Assembly (NCBI RefSeq): GCF_030272615.1
Contig: NC_081405.1
Span: 649,863,420-649,923,419 of the forward strand
DNA length: 60,000 nucleotides
Reading direction: 5' to 3'
DNA from: Cryptomeria japonica
Taxonomy: Eukaryota > Streptophyta > Pinopsida > Cupressales > Cupressaceae
The notes beneath the pieces are model-generated. The model was not told where the DNA came from. It saw only the letters and a list, made by a program, of their open reading frames with translations, and searched no databases. Below, piece by piece: positions 1 to 12,020 of this stretch. The position numbers and the translations under genes are program-made. The stretch's first letter is position 1; the number at the start of each line of letters is the position of its first letter.

Positions 1-449
1 GTCACAATTAGGAAACACTAGCAAGCACGTTAGAATCTTTAGTAACAAGTCTACCAACACCACTTATCAAATTTTCATCGATCAACATATGAACCTCAAG
101 AACACTTAAACAACAACAACCATCATTAAGAACCAAATCATGAACCATCTGAAATGAAGATACACAAGACCATCCAAAACAATCTCTCAAAAACTCAGCT
201 CAAGATCTGATCACATCAAAATATACTAGAGAAAATATTGAACTTTGTAAAGCACTGATCAGAAAAACAAACTACAAATTGGATCATATAATATGATCAA
301 TTAAGCTTCCTAGATCACTAAAACCAATACAACAAGATGTACTGATACTATACACCAAACCATGATCCCAATAAACTAATCTACAATCACCAGAGCAATA
401 TGTTGACATCCATGACAACAACATATCCTAGAAACAACAATGTCCAACA
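1..449 (-). repeat. TE1 3' LTR (partial)
   Basis: In the minus sense this LTR starts with TGTTGG at 449, immediately after the purine tract. The rest lies beyond the window start. It matches 25949-26387 (TE4) along its length, which identifies it as an LTR of the same family. Confidence 0.8.
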
Positions 450-461
450 ATCTCCCCATTT
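450..461 (-). other. TE1 polypurine tract
   Basis: Minus-sense AAATGGGGAGAT directly abuts the TGTTGG start of the LTR. This is the usual place for the plus-strand primer in reverse transcription. The family form in the other copies is AAAGGGGGAGAT. Confidence 0.75.
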
Positions 462-770
462 GGCATTGATGACAAGTATTGAATGTGAAAAATAATCAAT
501 AAAAAGAAAGAAAACATCTCCAACAAACTCCCCCTAAGATCAAGTAGATAAAATAGTTTTTCACATTCTTCACTCCCCCTTTGACAACAATGCCAAATAT
601 CTTCAAAAATAGAAAACCAAACTTACTCTCCCCTTTAGATAAGAAAATCATGATTCTCTCTCTCATAAACACATTGAGTACTCCAATAAAGTAGGAGCAC
701 CAACTCATCAATCCTCACAAAGAGATAAGATTGTGAAGTCCACCGGATTGATGCATCTTAATGCATCTAG
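462..770 (-). other. TE1 3' noncoding region with a second purine tract
   Basis: This lies between the RNase H end and the PPT, and I see no coding here. A second tract at 571-598 repeats the PPT context in the minus sense (GCATTG, then GTCAAAGGGGGAG). The same arrangement occurs in TE3, TE5, TE7 and TE12. Confidence 0.6.
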
Positions 771-2795
771 TTCTCATTAGGAGGTGTAGATAGCCCTAGA
801 TTGTCTCTCAAATAGACAAATGTATCTCCAAGAAAAGGCTTAGTAAAAATATCCGCAATCTATTCTTTGGTAGATACATACTCCAACTTCACTTCCTCTT
901 CATTGAGTTTTTCTCTCAAGAAATTCTACTTGACTGACACATGTTTAGTCTTTGAATGTCACACTTGGTTCTTTGAAATATTAATAGCACTAGAATTATC
1001 ACAATATATGATAGTAGGCTTATCATAGACAACTCCAATATCCTTCAACATTTACTTCACCCAAACTACCTGAGTATAGTTACTAGTAGCAACATTAATG
1101 TACTCAACTTTGGCAGTAGATAAGGACACTGAATCCTATTTCTTAAGTATAACCCAAGAAAGCACCACCAGAGGTACTCTTCCTGCCATCAACATCACCA
1201 GCCCAATAGGCATCAGTGTAAGCACATAACATGAAATCATCATTCCTCGGATACACAAACCATAATCCATAGTTCCTTTCAAGTATTTGAATATCGTTTT
1301 TATAGCAGTGACATGACTCTCTTTCGAATCAACTTGATATTAAGTAGCCATGCATATAGCATGCATAATGTCTAGTCTAGTTTAAGGAAGATATAGTCAT
1401 CCACTAACAATAGATCTGTACAAATAATTATTAGCTTTTGGAGATTCGTCATTTTTTGATAATTTGCAAGCAGTCACCATAGGAGTTCCAAATGGTTTGG
1501 AGTCTTCCAACCCAAATTTATTCAACAATTCCTTCATATATTTAGTTTGAGATATAAAAATACCTTTTCTAGTATGTGAAATCTACAAACCTAAGAAAAA
1601 TTTCATCTCTCCTATCATATACATCTCAAATTCTTTCTCCATATCACCAACAAACATCATGCTCAAGTTATCAACTCCTCCAAAGATAATATCATAAAAA
1701 AAGACTTCATAAATCAAGATGTTATCATTCTAAATCTTGAAATCCATATTACTATGAGTAGTACCTTTATTAAATCCAAATTTTACCAAATACTTATCCA
1801 ATCTAGCATACTAGGCTCTAGGGGCTTGTTTCAATCCATAAAGAGATTTCTTCAATTTGCATACCATGTCTCTTTCATCTGATAATGAAAATCCACCAGG
1901 ATGCTAAATGTAGACTTCTTCCTCCAGATTACCATTTAAAAAATCTAACTTGACATCAATCTGATATACCTTGAAATCTTTATAGGCAGCATATGTAAGC
2001 AATAGTCTAACAACTTCAAGTCTAGCTACCAGAGCAAAAGTCTCCTCATAATCAATTCCTTCTTTCTATGAATATCCTTTGCATACCAATCTTTCTTTAT
2101 TTCTAACAACTTCACTCGCTTCATTTTGTTTGTTCCCGAATACCCATTTAGTACCAATCACATTCTTGTCTTTAGGTCTAGGCACAAGCTCTCATGTGTT
2201 GTTATTTTCAATCTGATCTAATTCTTCTTCCACAACCCTTATCTAATTTGCATATTTGCAATCTTTAACAACATCTTTAGGTTCAATTTTAGAAATTAAA
2301 CATACCTCTTTAGCAACTATCCTTCTTCTAGTCATCACACATTTATTTTTATCACCAATAATCTAATTTTCAGAGTGATTCAATCTTACATACCTTGGAG
2401 TTTTCTGATTATTTTGACTTTCAGGTTCTTGAACCTCTCTACCGATAGCAGCAACATCTGGATTAACTATCTCTATTAGATAATTCTACTTCAATTCTTT
2501 AGTCTGAATAGGTGTTATAATAGTATGTTGACCATCATCATATCTACATGCTCTGATTTCTTTTCCATAGTTCTCATCAACCTTCACATTTTCACTTTCC
2601 ATTATCTTTCTCAACCTTTTATTGTAGCACCAATAGGATTTTCTCTTTGTTGAATATCCCAAGAAAATTCCTTCATCACTTCTTTCATAAAAATTTCCTA
2701 TATCTTCATCTCTCCTGATATAGTATTAGCTACCAAAAATTGTGAAATATCTCACAGTAGGAACATGACCAAACCATGGCTCATAAGGAGTCTTA
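771..2795 (-). pseudogene. TE1 pol C-terminal half: integrase end, RT, RNase H
   Basis: Translated on the minus strand this shows copia pol in order: integrase C-terminal motif PYEPWFGH near 2790-2760, RT core with the QAPRA motif near 1830 and the finger region near 2150, then the RNase H end with DIFTKP near 850. Stops are frequent; for example, the W after QAPRA has become a stop at about 1809. No open stretch over 70 codons remains in the domain core. It would have copied element RNA into cDNA inside the particle. It is clearly dead. Its nearest relatives in the window are TE5, TE7 and TE12. Confidence 0.8.
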
Positions 2796-2800
2796 CCAAT

Positions 2801-4010
2801 TTTAAAGTGGAAAATTGGATCCTATTGACTCCCCACCTAGGAGAGAGAAAGGAAGCCACTAGGATGATTGTCACTTGCGAAGAACATTACATTCAAAAGA
2901 GAGGTTAAATCCACTAGATCCAAATCCGAGGGAAATAAGGATGTGAATTCTGAGTAGATTACAAGTAGTTGAAGTATGATTTACCCTCTTTTGTAAATGA
3001 GAAAGTTGACTTGTTGACTATGTGGAAAAGAGAGAGGAAATGAGTGAAATGAGGTGTTACTAGTTCAGGATTGTGTTGTAACTTTGGATCTAAGCTAATT
3101 AAACTAAGGCAGACCTACCTTGCAAATTTGGAGAAAAGTCGTTAGGATCGTGGCAGGAATGTACATGGTCCACCACAAAATCCACAAAACAAAAAGGGTT
3201 CTTCCATCTCTGCAAATGAAGCCCAAACCTATAATTACAATTGCGCACCTACTGCCTACACACAAAAAAAAGAAGAAAGGGGGGTTGTGGATAGGGGTTT
3301 GCCTTAGTCAAACCCCCATTGAGGAATCAACCTAGAAAAAAAGTAATTGCAAATGTTTAAATGTAAACAATGGAGATGTATACCTTGTAGATCTACAACT
3401 TGTTGATGATGATTGCTTTGCTTCTTTAATGTAACCACAAATGTTGTATAAAATGGCATGCAACATGACAAAACCCTAGCACACTCACATGCTTACAACT
3501 GAATATTGTAATGTTGCTCCAATGGATGAATGAAGAAGACTAGAATGCTTGAATTCTTGATTATGACCTTGAAATCTTGTATCTTCTCCTTATGCCTATT
3601 ATCTCCTATCATGCATTCATCTATCCTCCCCCTTTGAATGAGGGCATTTAATTCCCTTTTATATATGCCTCAAGGATTAAATTTCAACCACTGAAGACTG
3701 ACAAAGAGGAATAACAAACCTTGAAGACAAGAAATGCATAGGAGACCAGGAAGACCAAACATAGGGCCACCCTAGGAGGTGGGGACAAGGGCACCATGCC
3801 ACTTTCTGAGGGGGGCAGGGCCACCATGCACCTATCCTACCCTATGTTGGGGCCCAGATAGGGTCTAGAGCAAATACAAGACATGAAGGAGAAAAAGAGA
3901 AGGGTTGGAAATGTAGAAATAGGTCCTGGTTAAGGAAGGAGATGTCATCGCCAAGGTGAGGACCCCAAATGTGGTTAAAATTACAAGGGTCACAATTTTA
4001 TGACACTAAA
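2801..4010 (-). repeat. TE2 3' LTR
   Basis: This 1210-bp LTR aligns end to end with 16155-17360. Its terminal dinucleotides have decayed: it begins ttt where the other copy has tgt, and ends taaa where the other has taca. It contains the dyad described at 3145-3171. Open frames inside it are shared with the other LTR and look incidental. Confidence 0.85.
3145..3171 (-). other. Dyad element, TE2 LTR copy 1
   Basis: Eight-base arms GGATCGTG and CATGGTCC flank an 11-base spacer. The arms are complementary apart from transitions. The same arms and spacer occur at 16494-16520 in the other LTR and at 15714-15740 in the leader. Confidence 0.5.
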
Positions 4011-4023
4011 TTTAGCCCCACTT
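4011..4023 (-). other. TE2 polypurine tract
   Basis: Minus-sense AAGTGGGGCTAAA directly precedes the 3' LTR. This is a typical gypsy-type plus-strand primer and orients the element. Confidence 0.75.
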
Positions 4024-4443
4024 TAGTAGGAGTATGGCTTATGCCATTACTGTTGGTAAAGTAGAAGAAAAGAGAGATGAAGAGAAAAACCCACAAGGAG
4101 TATAAGACATCACTAATATTGAGAAGCAAAAAGCCCCCAATCTTAGGGTCTTAACTCATGCCAACATATGCAAGAGCACACAAAAAAAAAAGGCACAAGA
4201 CATACAAAAACAAAGACAAAGCATAAAAATACACACAACAAGGACAAGACACAAGACAACAAACTAACTAGCTAAAGATATCTCGAGCTTAGATGTCTCA
4301 ACCACTAATCAGGACACAAAGACCAAAGTCATCACATAAACATGAGTGATCACATTAAAGAGAAAAGGTGACATCATCCATGAACTATCAATATTAAAAT
4401 TATGAGTTCATGAGAGGAAGAAGAGAGAGAACATGAATACACA

Positions 4444-4590
4444 CTTTGGTGATCCATGAGAAGAAAAGTGAACAAGAAAGAAACCATGGATGTCTCACCC
4501 CTAGAGCTTGCCTAGGTGATCCATAGAGAGAAGGACATGGAAAAGCTCACCTCTAGAGCCTATATAGGTGATCCATGTAAAGAGAGAGAG
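4444..4590. repeat. Degenerate tandem repeat, three units
   Basis: Three diverged units of about 50-70 bp share the core GGTGATCCAT (near 4448, 4515 and 4566), each followed by a purine-rich stretch. It lies in the TE2 interior near the 3' LTR. I see no coding meaning. Confidence 0.55.
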
Positions 4591-4732
4591 TGAGAACTCC
4601 ATTAGTTCAAATCAACCTCATGTGCATGTGTGCAAGTGAGGTTTGAAGCACCTCATAGGAGTCTATACTTGAGTACGCTACAACCTTTATAGAATGTACA
4701 AGTGCTAAGAAAGGTATGGTATCTCTCTCTTT

Positions 4733-5060
4733 GAGACCATGCTATGGTTCTGAGAATAATCACCCCGCATAAGAGAAAAGTGGTATCATCTCACTCTAAG
4801 AGTCTATGCTCTGGTTCTGAGAATGACCCACTGTACAAGAGAAAAGTGATGATATATTTCTCTAAGAGGTTTCCCCTTGGTTCCAAGAAAGTCTCACTAT
4901 ACAAGACAAGAAGAAGTGAACACATCTCACTCTAAGAGACCATGCTCTGGTTCCGAGAATGACCCATTGTACAAAAATTGATGACATCTTTCTCTAAAAG
5001 GTTTCCCTCTAGTTCCAAGAATGTCCCACTATTCAATGCATGAGAGAAGTAAAGTATAAA
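4733..5060. repeat. Minisatellite, about five 62-70 bp units
   Basis: Consecutive units start GAGACCATGC, GAGTCTATGC, GAGGTTTCCC, GAGACCATGC and AAGGTTTCCC. Each continues with TGGTTC..GAGAATG..CACT and ends CTCTAA. The alternation of CCATGC and GTTTCCC forms suggests a two-unit higher-order repeat. Short open frames on both strands here come from the repeat. Confidence 0.65.
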
Positions 5061-6430
5061 GGAGTAGTGTGGGTGCCCCCCCCTTAAGTTATCAACATAT
5101 GTTGATATTGATATCTTAAGGAAATAAGAACAAGGATACCCACCTTCATCATAAAGAAGATATCTACCGTTCAACAATGTCATAAATCCAAGCAAGAGAG
5201 GGAGTACTCTTCAAGCAAGGATAAGATAGTTGAAAAGATATATCTTGTTGTAAGTGTAAAGGTGATCCTTGGAGTAGAAGAGATCTTTGTTCAAAAGACA
5301 TCTACCCTCAAGAGGAGTTGTCTTAGACAAATATAACATCTTCTAGAACAAAACAAGGAAAGAAAAAGAATGAAATTCTTCCTCCTATTTCTAGGTGAAA
5401 GGGATTCTTGATGATGTATGACTCACATTTTATCCCCTAGAGGGATGGTTGGATTTATCATAAATGTACATTACCAAGTGTAGCAGAGTTCATAGTCAAG
5501 GATTAACACTTCTTGTATAAGAGATAATCGTTAAGCTAATAACCAACAAGTCTACACAAGGAATGACATCAAATAAGATAACTCACACCATCCACCTAAT
5601 AGGGAAAATTGGATCCCTGGAGAAAGAGAGAGAGAAGGATCATTTCCCCCCAAGCTAAGGGACAATGAGAAGATCTTACACAATCTACTAGAGAGAGATT
5701 AAACATAAGAAAATGTGCAATGAACTTACATGAACACATGCAAGAAAAGACATTATTAAATGTAAAATACACATCTCAAGAAGTGGTAATCTTTGAAAAG
5801 AAGAGAGAGTAAGCATCATATGTTTCCCAAGGAGGATTAGTCATAAAAGCATACCATTGTAAGAAATGATAATCACATATGAAAAATGCAGCCCCTAAAG
5901 GAAATAATGATACAAGGGAAAGGAGTGAAAATCCTTGCCCCCCAAGTGGGAAGAACAAGGAGAAATATTACACAATTTCTGATGGTGATTAGTTTCAAGT
6001 GATATGTCGTCCTAGTGGAACAAAATCCTCTCAAGGAAAGGATACATACTTCTTAAGAGATCATTCCCTGCTAAGGGGAATATAATACTTGTGAATAATC
6101 GAAACCATAAAAGAGGTAATATTTCCAAGAAAATGAGGGAAAGAGAATAAGTGCAATACTCATTAAAGATGCCCCTCTCCAAGCAAAGAGGAAAACCAAA
6201 GAACAATTATATGCTCACATAAGGATAACCCTATGCAAGAAAAGAGATCTAATAATGAATGATGCACAAAGATAGAGATAAATGCATAAAAAGAAGGAGA
6301 AAAATGGACTTCATGTTGCTACCCCAAAGTATATTAAATTGAAACAATACCACCACTAATGATAAAGAGCTCCCACAAAATGGGATAATTATGCCATAGG
6401 GTGAAAATCAACATGAAGAGAAAAGAAGTG
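5061..6430. other. TE2 interior with no recognised gene
   Basis: AT-rich sequence between the minisatellite and the end of the gag-like frame. Short open frames at 5776-5958 and 6012-6206 have no family motif. This is where pol would be expected, but no RT, RNase H or integrase motif is visible in any frame I read. Confidence 0.5.
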
Positions 6431-7241
6431 TTAAGGCACAATGTTTTTACCAAGGAATGCAACTAGATCCTCTGTTAAACAAATGTGTGCAAGATCATAT
6501 TGTAGTTGAACAAATTTCTTAAATGAATAACATTTTCCAATAGAATGTGAATATAAATCATGAAAAATACAATATTCAATACCTTTCACTTGCTTAAGAT
6601 TTTTGTTTTTATGTTGAGGAGGAAAGGAAATGTCTTTGTCATATTTCAATCTCCAATAGATTCTTGCAGCTAATCTTTCAAGAAGGTAAATATCATATTC
6701 CCATGAAGAAGAGGGTCTATTAAAAGAAGAAATTTCATTATCCACAACTCTAATTTCACCACTATCTATGCCATCTTGAATAGATTTTTGAAAATCAAAG
6801 CAATCATTAGCATTATGGTCATGGGTTTGATGAAATGAACAAAAAGGATGCTTTGAAGAAGAAGCATTCTTGTGGGCCCTCTTGATTTGTTGTTTTTGAA
6901 GGTATTCTATAAAGTTTTGAAGTCTAAGGAATTAGTCCATAGAAAGAGGGGTACCACTTCATAGGCCTCTTGTAGTAGTTTGTATAGGAGGATTTATAGG
7001 GACACAAATTCCATGTTAAAATTTCCCAATTCCTTGTCCTTTAAAACCTTTTTTTGTAATTATATGAAAGCCACGACTATAAGAGTGTTGCAACTGACTA
7101 GATGGAGGAACATAATCATGAATTTCTTTGAAATATGATGTGTAAGGTGGTAGAAAAGGATTTGTAGATGAAGGAGAAGTATCATGTGGAATGAGAATCT
7201 CTTTGCCTTTATCAAGCTTATCCTTTTTGGAAGATTGGGGA
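6431..7241 (-). pseudogene. TE2 gag-like protein, C-terminal part
   Basis: The minus frame continues from the TE3 insertion point to a stop at 6431. It contains a glycine-rich GFKGQGIGKF stretch near 7045 (G-patch-like), then two C-x2-H..H..C motifs: CSFHQTHDHNANDC (about 6845-6800) and CIFHDLYSHSIGKC (about 6580-6540). The spacing resembles the C-F-H..GH..C motif in gag or spacer regions of plant gypsy elements; in the second motif the usual GH is SH. It might bind RNA during packaging. Stops interrupt it near 6935 and 7015. The last 104 codons are open. The family assignment is an inference from motif spacing only. Confidence 0.5.
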
Positions 7242-7246
7242 AGAAC

Positions 7247-8845
7247 TGATAAATCAATGATGAACCACTAGTACCAAACCGGTACTAAGAGGGGGGGGGT
7301 GAATCAGTACAAACACCAATATCATCCAAAACCAGTTTGACAACAAATACTCCAAAAGACTAACAAATAGGGATACCGGTAAAACAGAGTGCAACTGACA
7401 ACATCCAGTATAGCTCAACCAGTCATGAACTAGTCACTCAATAAGCTTTCCTCTTGGCCCAATACCATAGTATCATTATATTTTCATGCATAAATAAGTA
7501 AAATTAACCATCAGATCTTCACAATAGTGAGTTCAATGTGTTTTATAGACAAGCATAAAACATAGAACCTTCATATGCTTAATAGATAAGACAAAGCATC
7601 ACAAGACAAAAGCATTTCACATGACACACATATTTTTCATGTGGAAACCCAACTAGGAAAAACCACGGTGGGGATGAATACCCACAAGCTACTTTTGAAC
7701 TCTTTAGAAGTCCACTCTGTTAGGAGCCTTGTTCGGTTAAGGACATTACAATAGGTTCTGATAGGAACCGATCCTGTTAGGGATCACCCGGTTAAGGGTT
7801 AAACCTGGTAGGGTCACCTTGTTAGAGGATTTCAAGAACTCAATAGCTAAAAGGATCTCCTAAGCTTCTCAAGCTTCTCAGAACTCATTAGCCTTGAGTC
7901 ACCCGGTTAAGGGATTTGAAACAAGCTGGTTAAGACCACCCGATTTAAGGGATTTTGAATCAAGCCAGTTAAGGCTACCTTGTTAGGGGATTTTACAACT
8001 ATTGAAGTGGTTAGAAATCAACAAGTATTACAATGATCTGTTAATAGCACTTAATGCTAATGTAGATCCGTTTAGGCTCCTCTTTTCCTTCTGCACATTC
8101 ACTTTGTACGTATCTCTTCTCTCCTATGGTCTGGCAAGAATCTTGTATCACTTTCCTTGGATACACACTCACAACTTTTTCCAACAACCTCAGATAGAAA
8201 CCCAACATCGACCTTATAGGAAACATACAGGTTGGTAGCAAAAACCTTAAACCCTAAACTTGTTAAGTTAATCAATTCAAATGGTTCGATCTTGACCATT
8301 GAATCATACTGCATTAAATGCAACAATCTTGAATCGATCTCAAGACATTCTCCATCGTCCATTATCCACCATTTTCATGGCGGCTGATAACCCATCACAC
8401 ATTATCACCATTTGACAGACTTCGCACTTTCCCGAGGTGGATAGGAATAGTCTTCTTCATGCAAGATCCTTCACGTGCATAGAGCTTACATGGCAACACG
8501 ATTTGTCCTCCATCATACTGCTAACTCATCACATGAAGATTACTGATTGAGTCACTTGAGTTGCTCCAACTGAAAACCCTAAAGTGGAAGCTACCTACAA
8601 CTCGGTAACCATACAGTGCTTCCATGTGCTAGTTCACATAACTACATGTCAGTTAACGTTGAACAAATGTGCCACTTCACTTTGGCATATAAACCGGTTC
8701 ATACATATGTCGGTTCTTCTCTCTTGACTTATCACATGTACCAATTCTTACCATGTCTCATATTGACATCAATGACAACATACAATATCATTATGTCTTC
8801 ATGCCAGTTTACATAAGGCTCATGCCAGTTCACATAATGTCAACA
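7247..8845 (-). repeat. TE3 3' LTR
   Basis: TG..CA bounded, 1599 bp, matching 13285-14899 along its length. It is preceded in the minus sense by the PPT at 8846. A run of nine or ten G near 7291 lies by the U5 end. Confidence 0.93.
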
Positions 8846-8857
8846 ATCTCCCCCTTT
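8846..8857 (-). other. TE3 polypurine tract
   Basis: Minus-sense AAAGGGGGAGAT, directly against the TGTTGAC start of the LTR. Confidence 0.85.
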
Positions 8858-9094
8858 GGCATTGATGGCAATATACAAAAGATATCTTCTCTACTTCACA
8901 TCTTCTCCCCATTTGCTGCAGATATCTTTTCACTTCACTCTCACTCCTTCTCCCCCTTTGACAACAATGCCAAAGTGGAGGTACAATCATCACTGTTTCA
9001 TCATGCTGCTCCCCCTAAGGAGTAGCATCCATAAAGACACCAATCAACAAAAGATTTGTCTTTTTAGTACCTGACTGATGTGGAACAATCACTT
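8858..9094 (-). other. TE3 3' noncoding region with second purine tract
   Basis: Spacer between RNase H and PPT. A second PPT-like tract lies at 8949-8975 (minus: GGCATTG..GTCAAAGGGGGAGAAGG). Short plus-strand frames here are shadows. Confidence 0.65.
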
Positions 9095-10900
9095 TTAGTT
9101 CACCTCCTGAAGGGGCAATACCGCTAATTCACCTCTCAAATGCACAAATGTTGCCTTTGAGAGAGGCTTGGTGAATATGTCTACTAACTGCTCCTTACTG
9201 GACACATGCTCCAGTGCAATCTCTTTGTTCTGAACCTTTTCCCTTAAGAAATGATACTTAAGCTCAAAATGCTTGGTTCTAGAATGTAAAACTGAATCCT
9301 TTGATATATTGATAGCACTTTTGTTATCATAGAATATACTTACCGGTTCAGATACAGGGATCTTGAAGCCTTCCAGTACATGCTTCATCTAGATTGTCTG
9401 AGTGTAGTTCATGAAAGCTGCAACATACTCTGCTTCTGCTATAGACTGAGAGATGCAACTCTGCTTTTTACTCATCCATGAGACCAATCTACCACCGAGA
9501 AAGAATGCACCACTGGTTGTGCTCTTCTAGTCATCCACATTACTGGCCCAATCAGCATCTATGAATACTTTCAGATTGAAATTATTGCTATATGGGTACC
9601 ACAATCCATAGTTAATTGTTCCCTTCAGATACCTAAGAATCCGCTTGACTGCACTCAAGTGAGATTCTCTTGGACTCTTCTGGAACCTTGCAGTGATGCC
9701 AAATGCATGTGCAATATTTGATCTGCTATGCACTACATAATGCAACTTACCAATCATTGACCGGTATTCCTTCTCATCAACCAGTGCGGAATCATCCTCC
9801 TTTGTCAATTTGCAACCGGTCACCATTGGTGTACCAACAGGTTTGCTATCTTCCATGCGAAAAGTTTTCAACACCTCTTTGACATATTTGGACTGAGTGA
9901 TGAAGATTCCATCGTTCATCTACTGGATCTGCAGTCCAATGAAGAACTTAATCTCCCTTATGAGTGACATCTCAAACTCTTTCTTCATTTCATCAGCAAA
10001 CTCATGACTCATCTTGTCATCTCCTTCAAAGATAATGTCATCAACAAAAACTTCATAGATTGGGATCTGATCTTCTTCAGACTTCAAGTAGATATTGCTA
10101 TCTTCACTTGTTCTCTCAAATCCAATCTTCACAAGATGGGAATGTAGGTGCTCATACCATGCCCTAGGTGCTTGCTTTAGACCATATAATGCTTTGTGTA
10201 GCCTACATACCATGTCACTATCTTCAGATAGGGTAAACCCATTTGGTTGCTCAATATACACCTCCTTTTCAAGTACACCATTTAGGAATGCAGATTTTAC
10301 ATGCATTTGACATACCTTGAATCTCTTAAAAGCTGCATATGCAAGAAGCATAGGAACTCCTTCCAATCTGGCTACATCAGCAAAGGTTTCCCCATAGTCT
10401 TCACCTTGTTCTTGAGCATATCCTTTGCATACCAGTCTGGCTTTATTCCTAATCATTGTGCCATCCTCATTCAACTTATTTCTGAACACCTGTTTGGTGC
10501 CAATGATATTTTTATGCTCTGGTCTGGGTACCAGGGACCATGTACCACTTTTCTCTATCTGGTCAAGTTCTTCTTCCATTGCCTTGATCCAGACTTCATC
10601 TTTATGAGCCTCTTTGAATGACTTGGGCTCAAATTTAGAGATCATACATGAGTTTTCTCTGATCTTTCTTTTGGTAAGGATTCTTGCATCCTTATCACCT
10701 ATGATCTGCTTAGGATCATGATTCAACTTGACATACCGAGGAATGATCTTAACTTGTTCTTCTTGCTTTTCTTCTTCATCCTCATCTTCATCAGTATCAG
10801 CATTCACCAGTTCAAGAACACTATTACTGGTACTAGTTTGACTAACGACCGGTTCCTAGAAGGTTGCAATCAGTTCATTTACAACTTGCTCATTGTCGGT
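9095..10900 (-). pseudogene. TE3 reverse transcriptase and RNase H
   Basis: Copia RT begins near 10600 with the W-x-KAMEEEL motif. It continues through the TFADVARLE region, KSAFLNG, YGLKQAPRAWY and the catalytic FVDDIIF near 10040. RNase H follows from about 9560 (DADWAS), with SKKQSC, AEAEYV and FYDNKSA, ending in DIFTKPL and a stop at 9095. The frame is open for 295 codons (10807-9920), then broken by stops at 9920, 9527 and near 9392 without frameshift. The product would copy element RNA to cDNA and degrade the RNA strand. An acidic stretch of D and E near 10790 links it to integrase. It cannot be translated as one protein. Confidence 0.9.
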
Positions 10901-10949
10901 TTCCTCAGTCTTCTCAAAGGATTCATCAACTCTTACATTGATGCTTTCC

Positions 10950-11770
10950 ATAATTCTCTGAGTCCTATTGTTGTAGCACTTGAAAGCTTTACTCTTGGTG
11001 GAATATCCTAGAAATATTCCTTCATCACATTTAGCTTCAAATTTTCCTTAATGTTCACTCCTCTTGATGTAACATTTTCTACCAAATACCTTAAAGTAGT
11101 TAACCACGGGTGTCTTACCAATCCAATACTCATAAGGAGTTTTATCCTTACCCTTTTTTATGAGTACCTGGTTCATAGTGTAGACTGTAGTGCTCACCGC
11201 TTCTCTCCAAAAGGTGTGAGAAACCTTTCCTTGGATCAACATAGTTCTAGCTGCTTCAACCATAGTCTGGTTATTCCTCTCTGGTAGGCCATTTTGTTGT
11301 GGAGTCTGGAGGGTAGACAGCTATCTCTTGATGCCAAATTCTTCACAGTACTTGTTGAATTCACTGGAAGTGAATTCCCCTCCCTGATCAGTTCTAAGAC
11401 ACTTGATCCTTTTACCACTTTCCTTCTCCACTAATGCTCTAAAAGCTTTGAATTTCCCAAAAGCTTCAGACTTGTCTTTCAAGAATGTGACCCACATCAT
11501 TCTTGAGCAGTCATCAGTGAGAATCATGAAGTACCTATCACCCTGCACACTTCTAGTTTTCATAGGACCACATAAATTAGTATGCACAAGATCAAGCAAG
11601 TTGTCAACAGTGAAAGATTTACCTTTAAAAGTTGAGGAAGAAATTTTACCCAATTGACATTCTCTACATAAGGTATTATCTGATTTTCTCAGCACCGACA
11701 ACCCTCTAACTGCCTTGATCTTACTAGCCTTCACAATGTTGTCAAAGTTCACATGACAGAATCTCCTATG
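10950..11770 (-). pseudogene. TE3 integrase
   Basis: In frame with the RT. The zinc-motif cysteines are in LCRECQLGK (near 11670). The core shows [20 protein letters not shown] and TDQGGEF. The first catalytic Asp of the D,D,E triad is Asn here (HTN for HTD, one G-to-A change), so activity would be lost even without the stops near 11321 and 11048. The C-terminal copia block KTPYEYWIG and FGRKCYIKR is present near 11130-11060. This enzyme would have inserted the cDNA into the chromosome. Confidence 0.88.
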
Positions 11771-11962
11771 CCATATCTAGCTATCATCAAGATTAGCCAT
11801 AAGACATGTACTTATATTAGCATTTAGATGAAATAGGTTACCTTTAGTCTGCATGCTGGTGGCTACCAATTTACCATCTTCACCTTTGATTCTGCAAACT
11901 CCATTCTTGAATTGCAGAGTGAGTCCACTGTCATTTAACTAGGCAACACTTAGAAGGTTGTG

Positions 11963-12020
11963 TCTGAGACCATCAACCCAATACACATTGTTCTGAGACC
12001 ATCAACCCAATACACATCGT
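11963..12020. repeat. 29-bp tandem duplication in TE3 coding sequence
   Basis: Two head-to-tail 29-bp units (11963-11991 and 11992-12020) differ at one base (cattgt versus catcgt). Because 29 is not a multiple of 3 it shifts the frame. It exactly accounts for the frame difference between gag (12675) and integrase (11752). Confidence 0.9.

Noticed and set aside
3120-3335. 71-codon frame with a counterpart at 16499-16684
   Set aside because: It is shared because both lie in the two TE2 LTRs. No motif, and it is on the strand opposite to the element.
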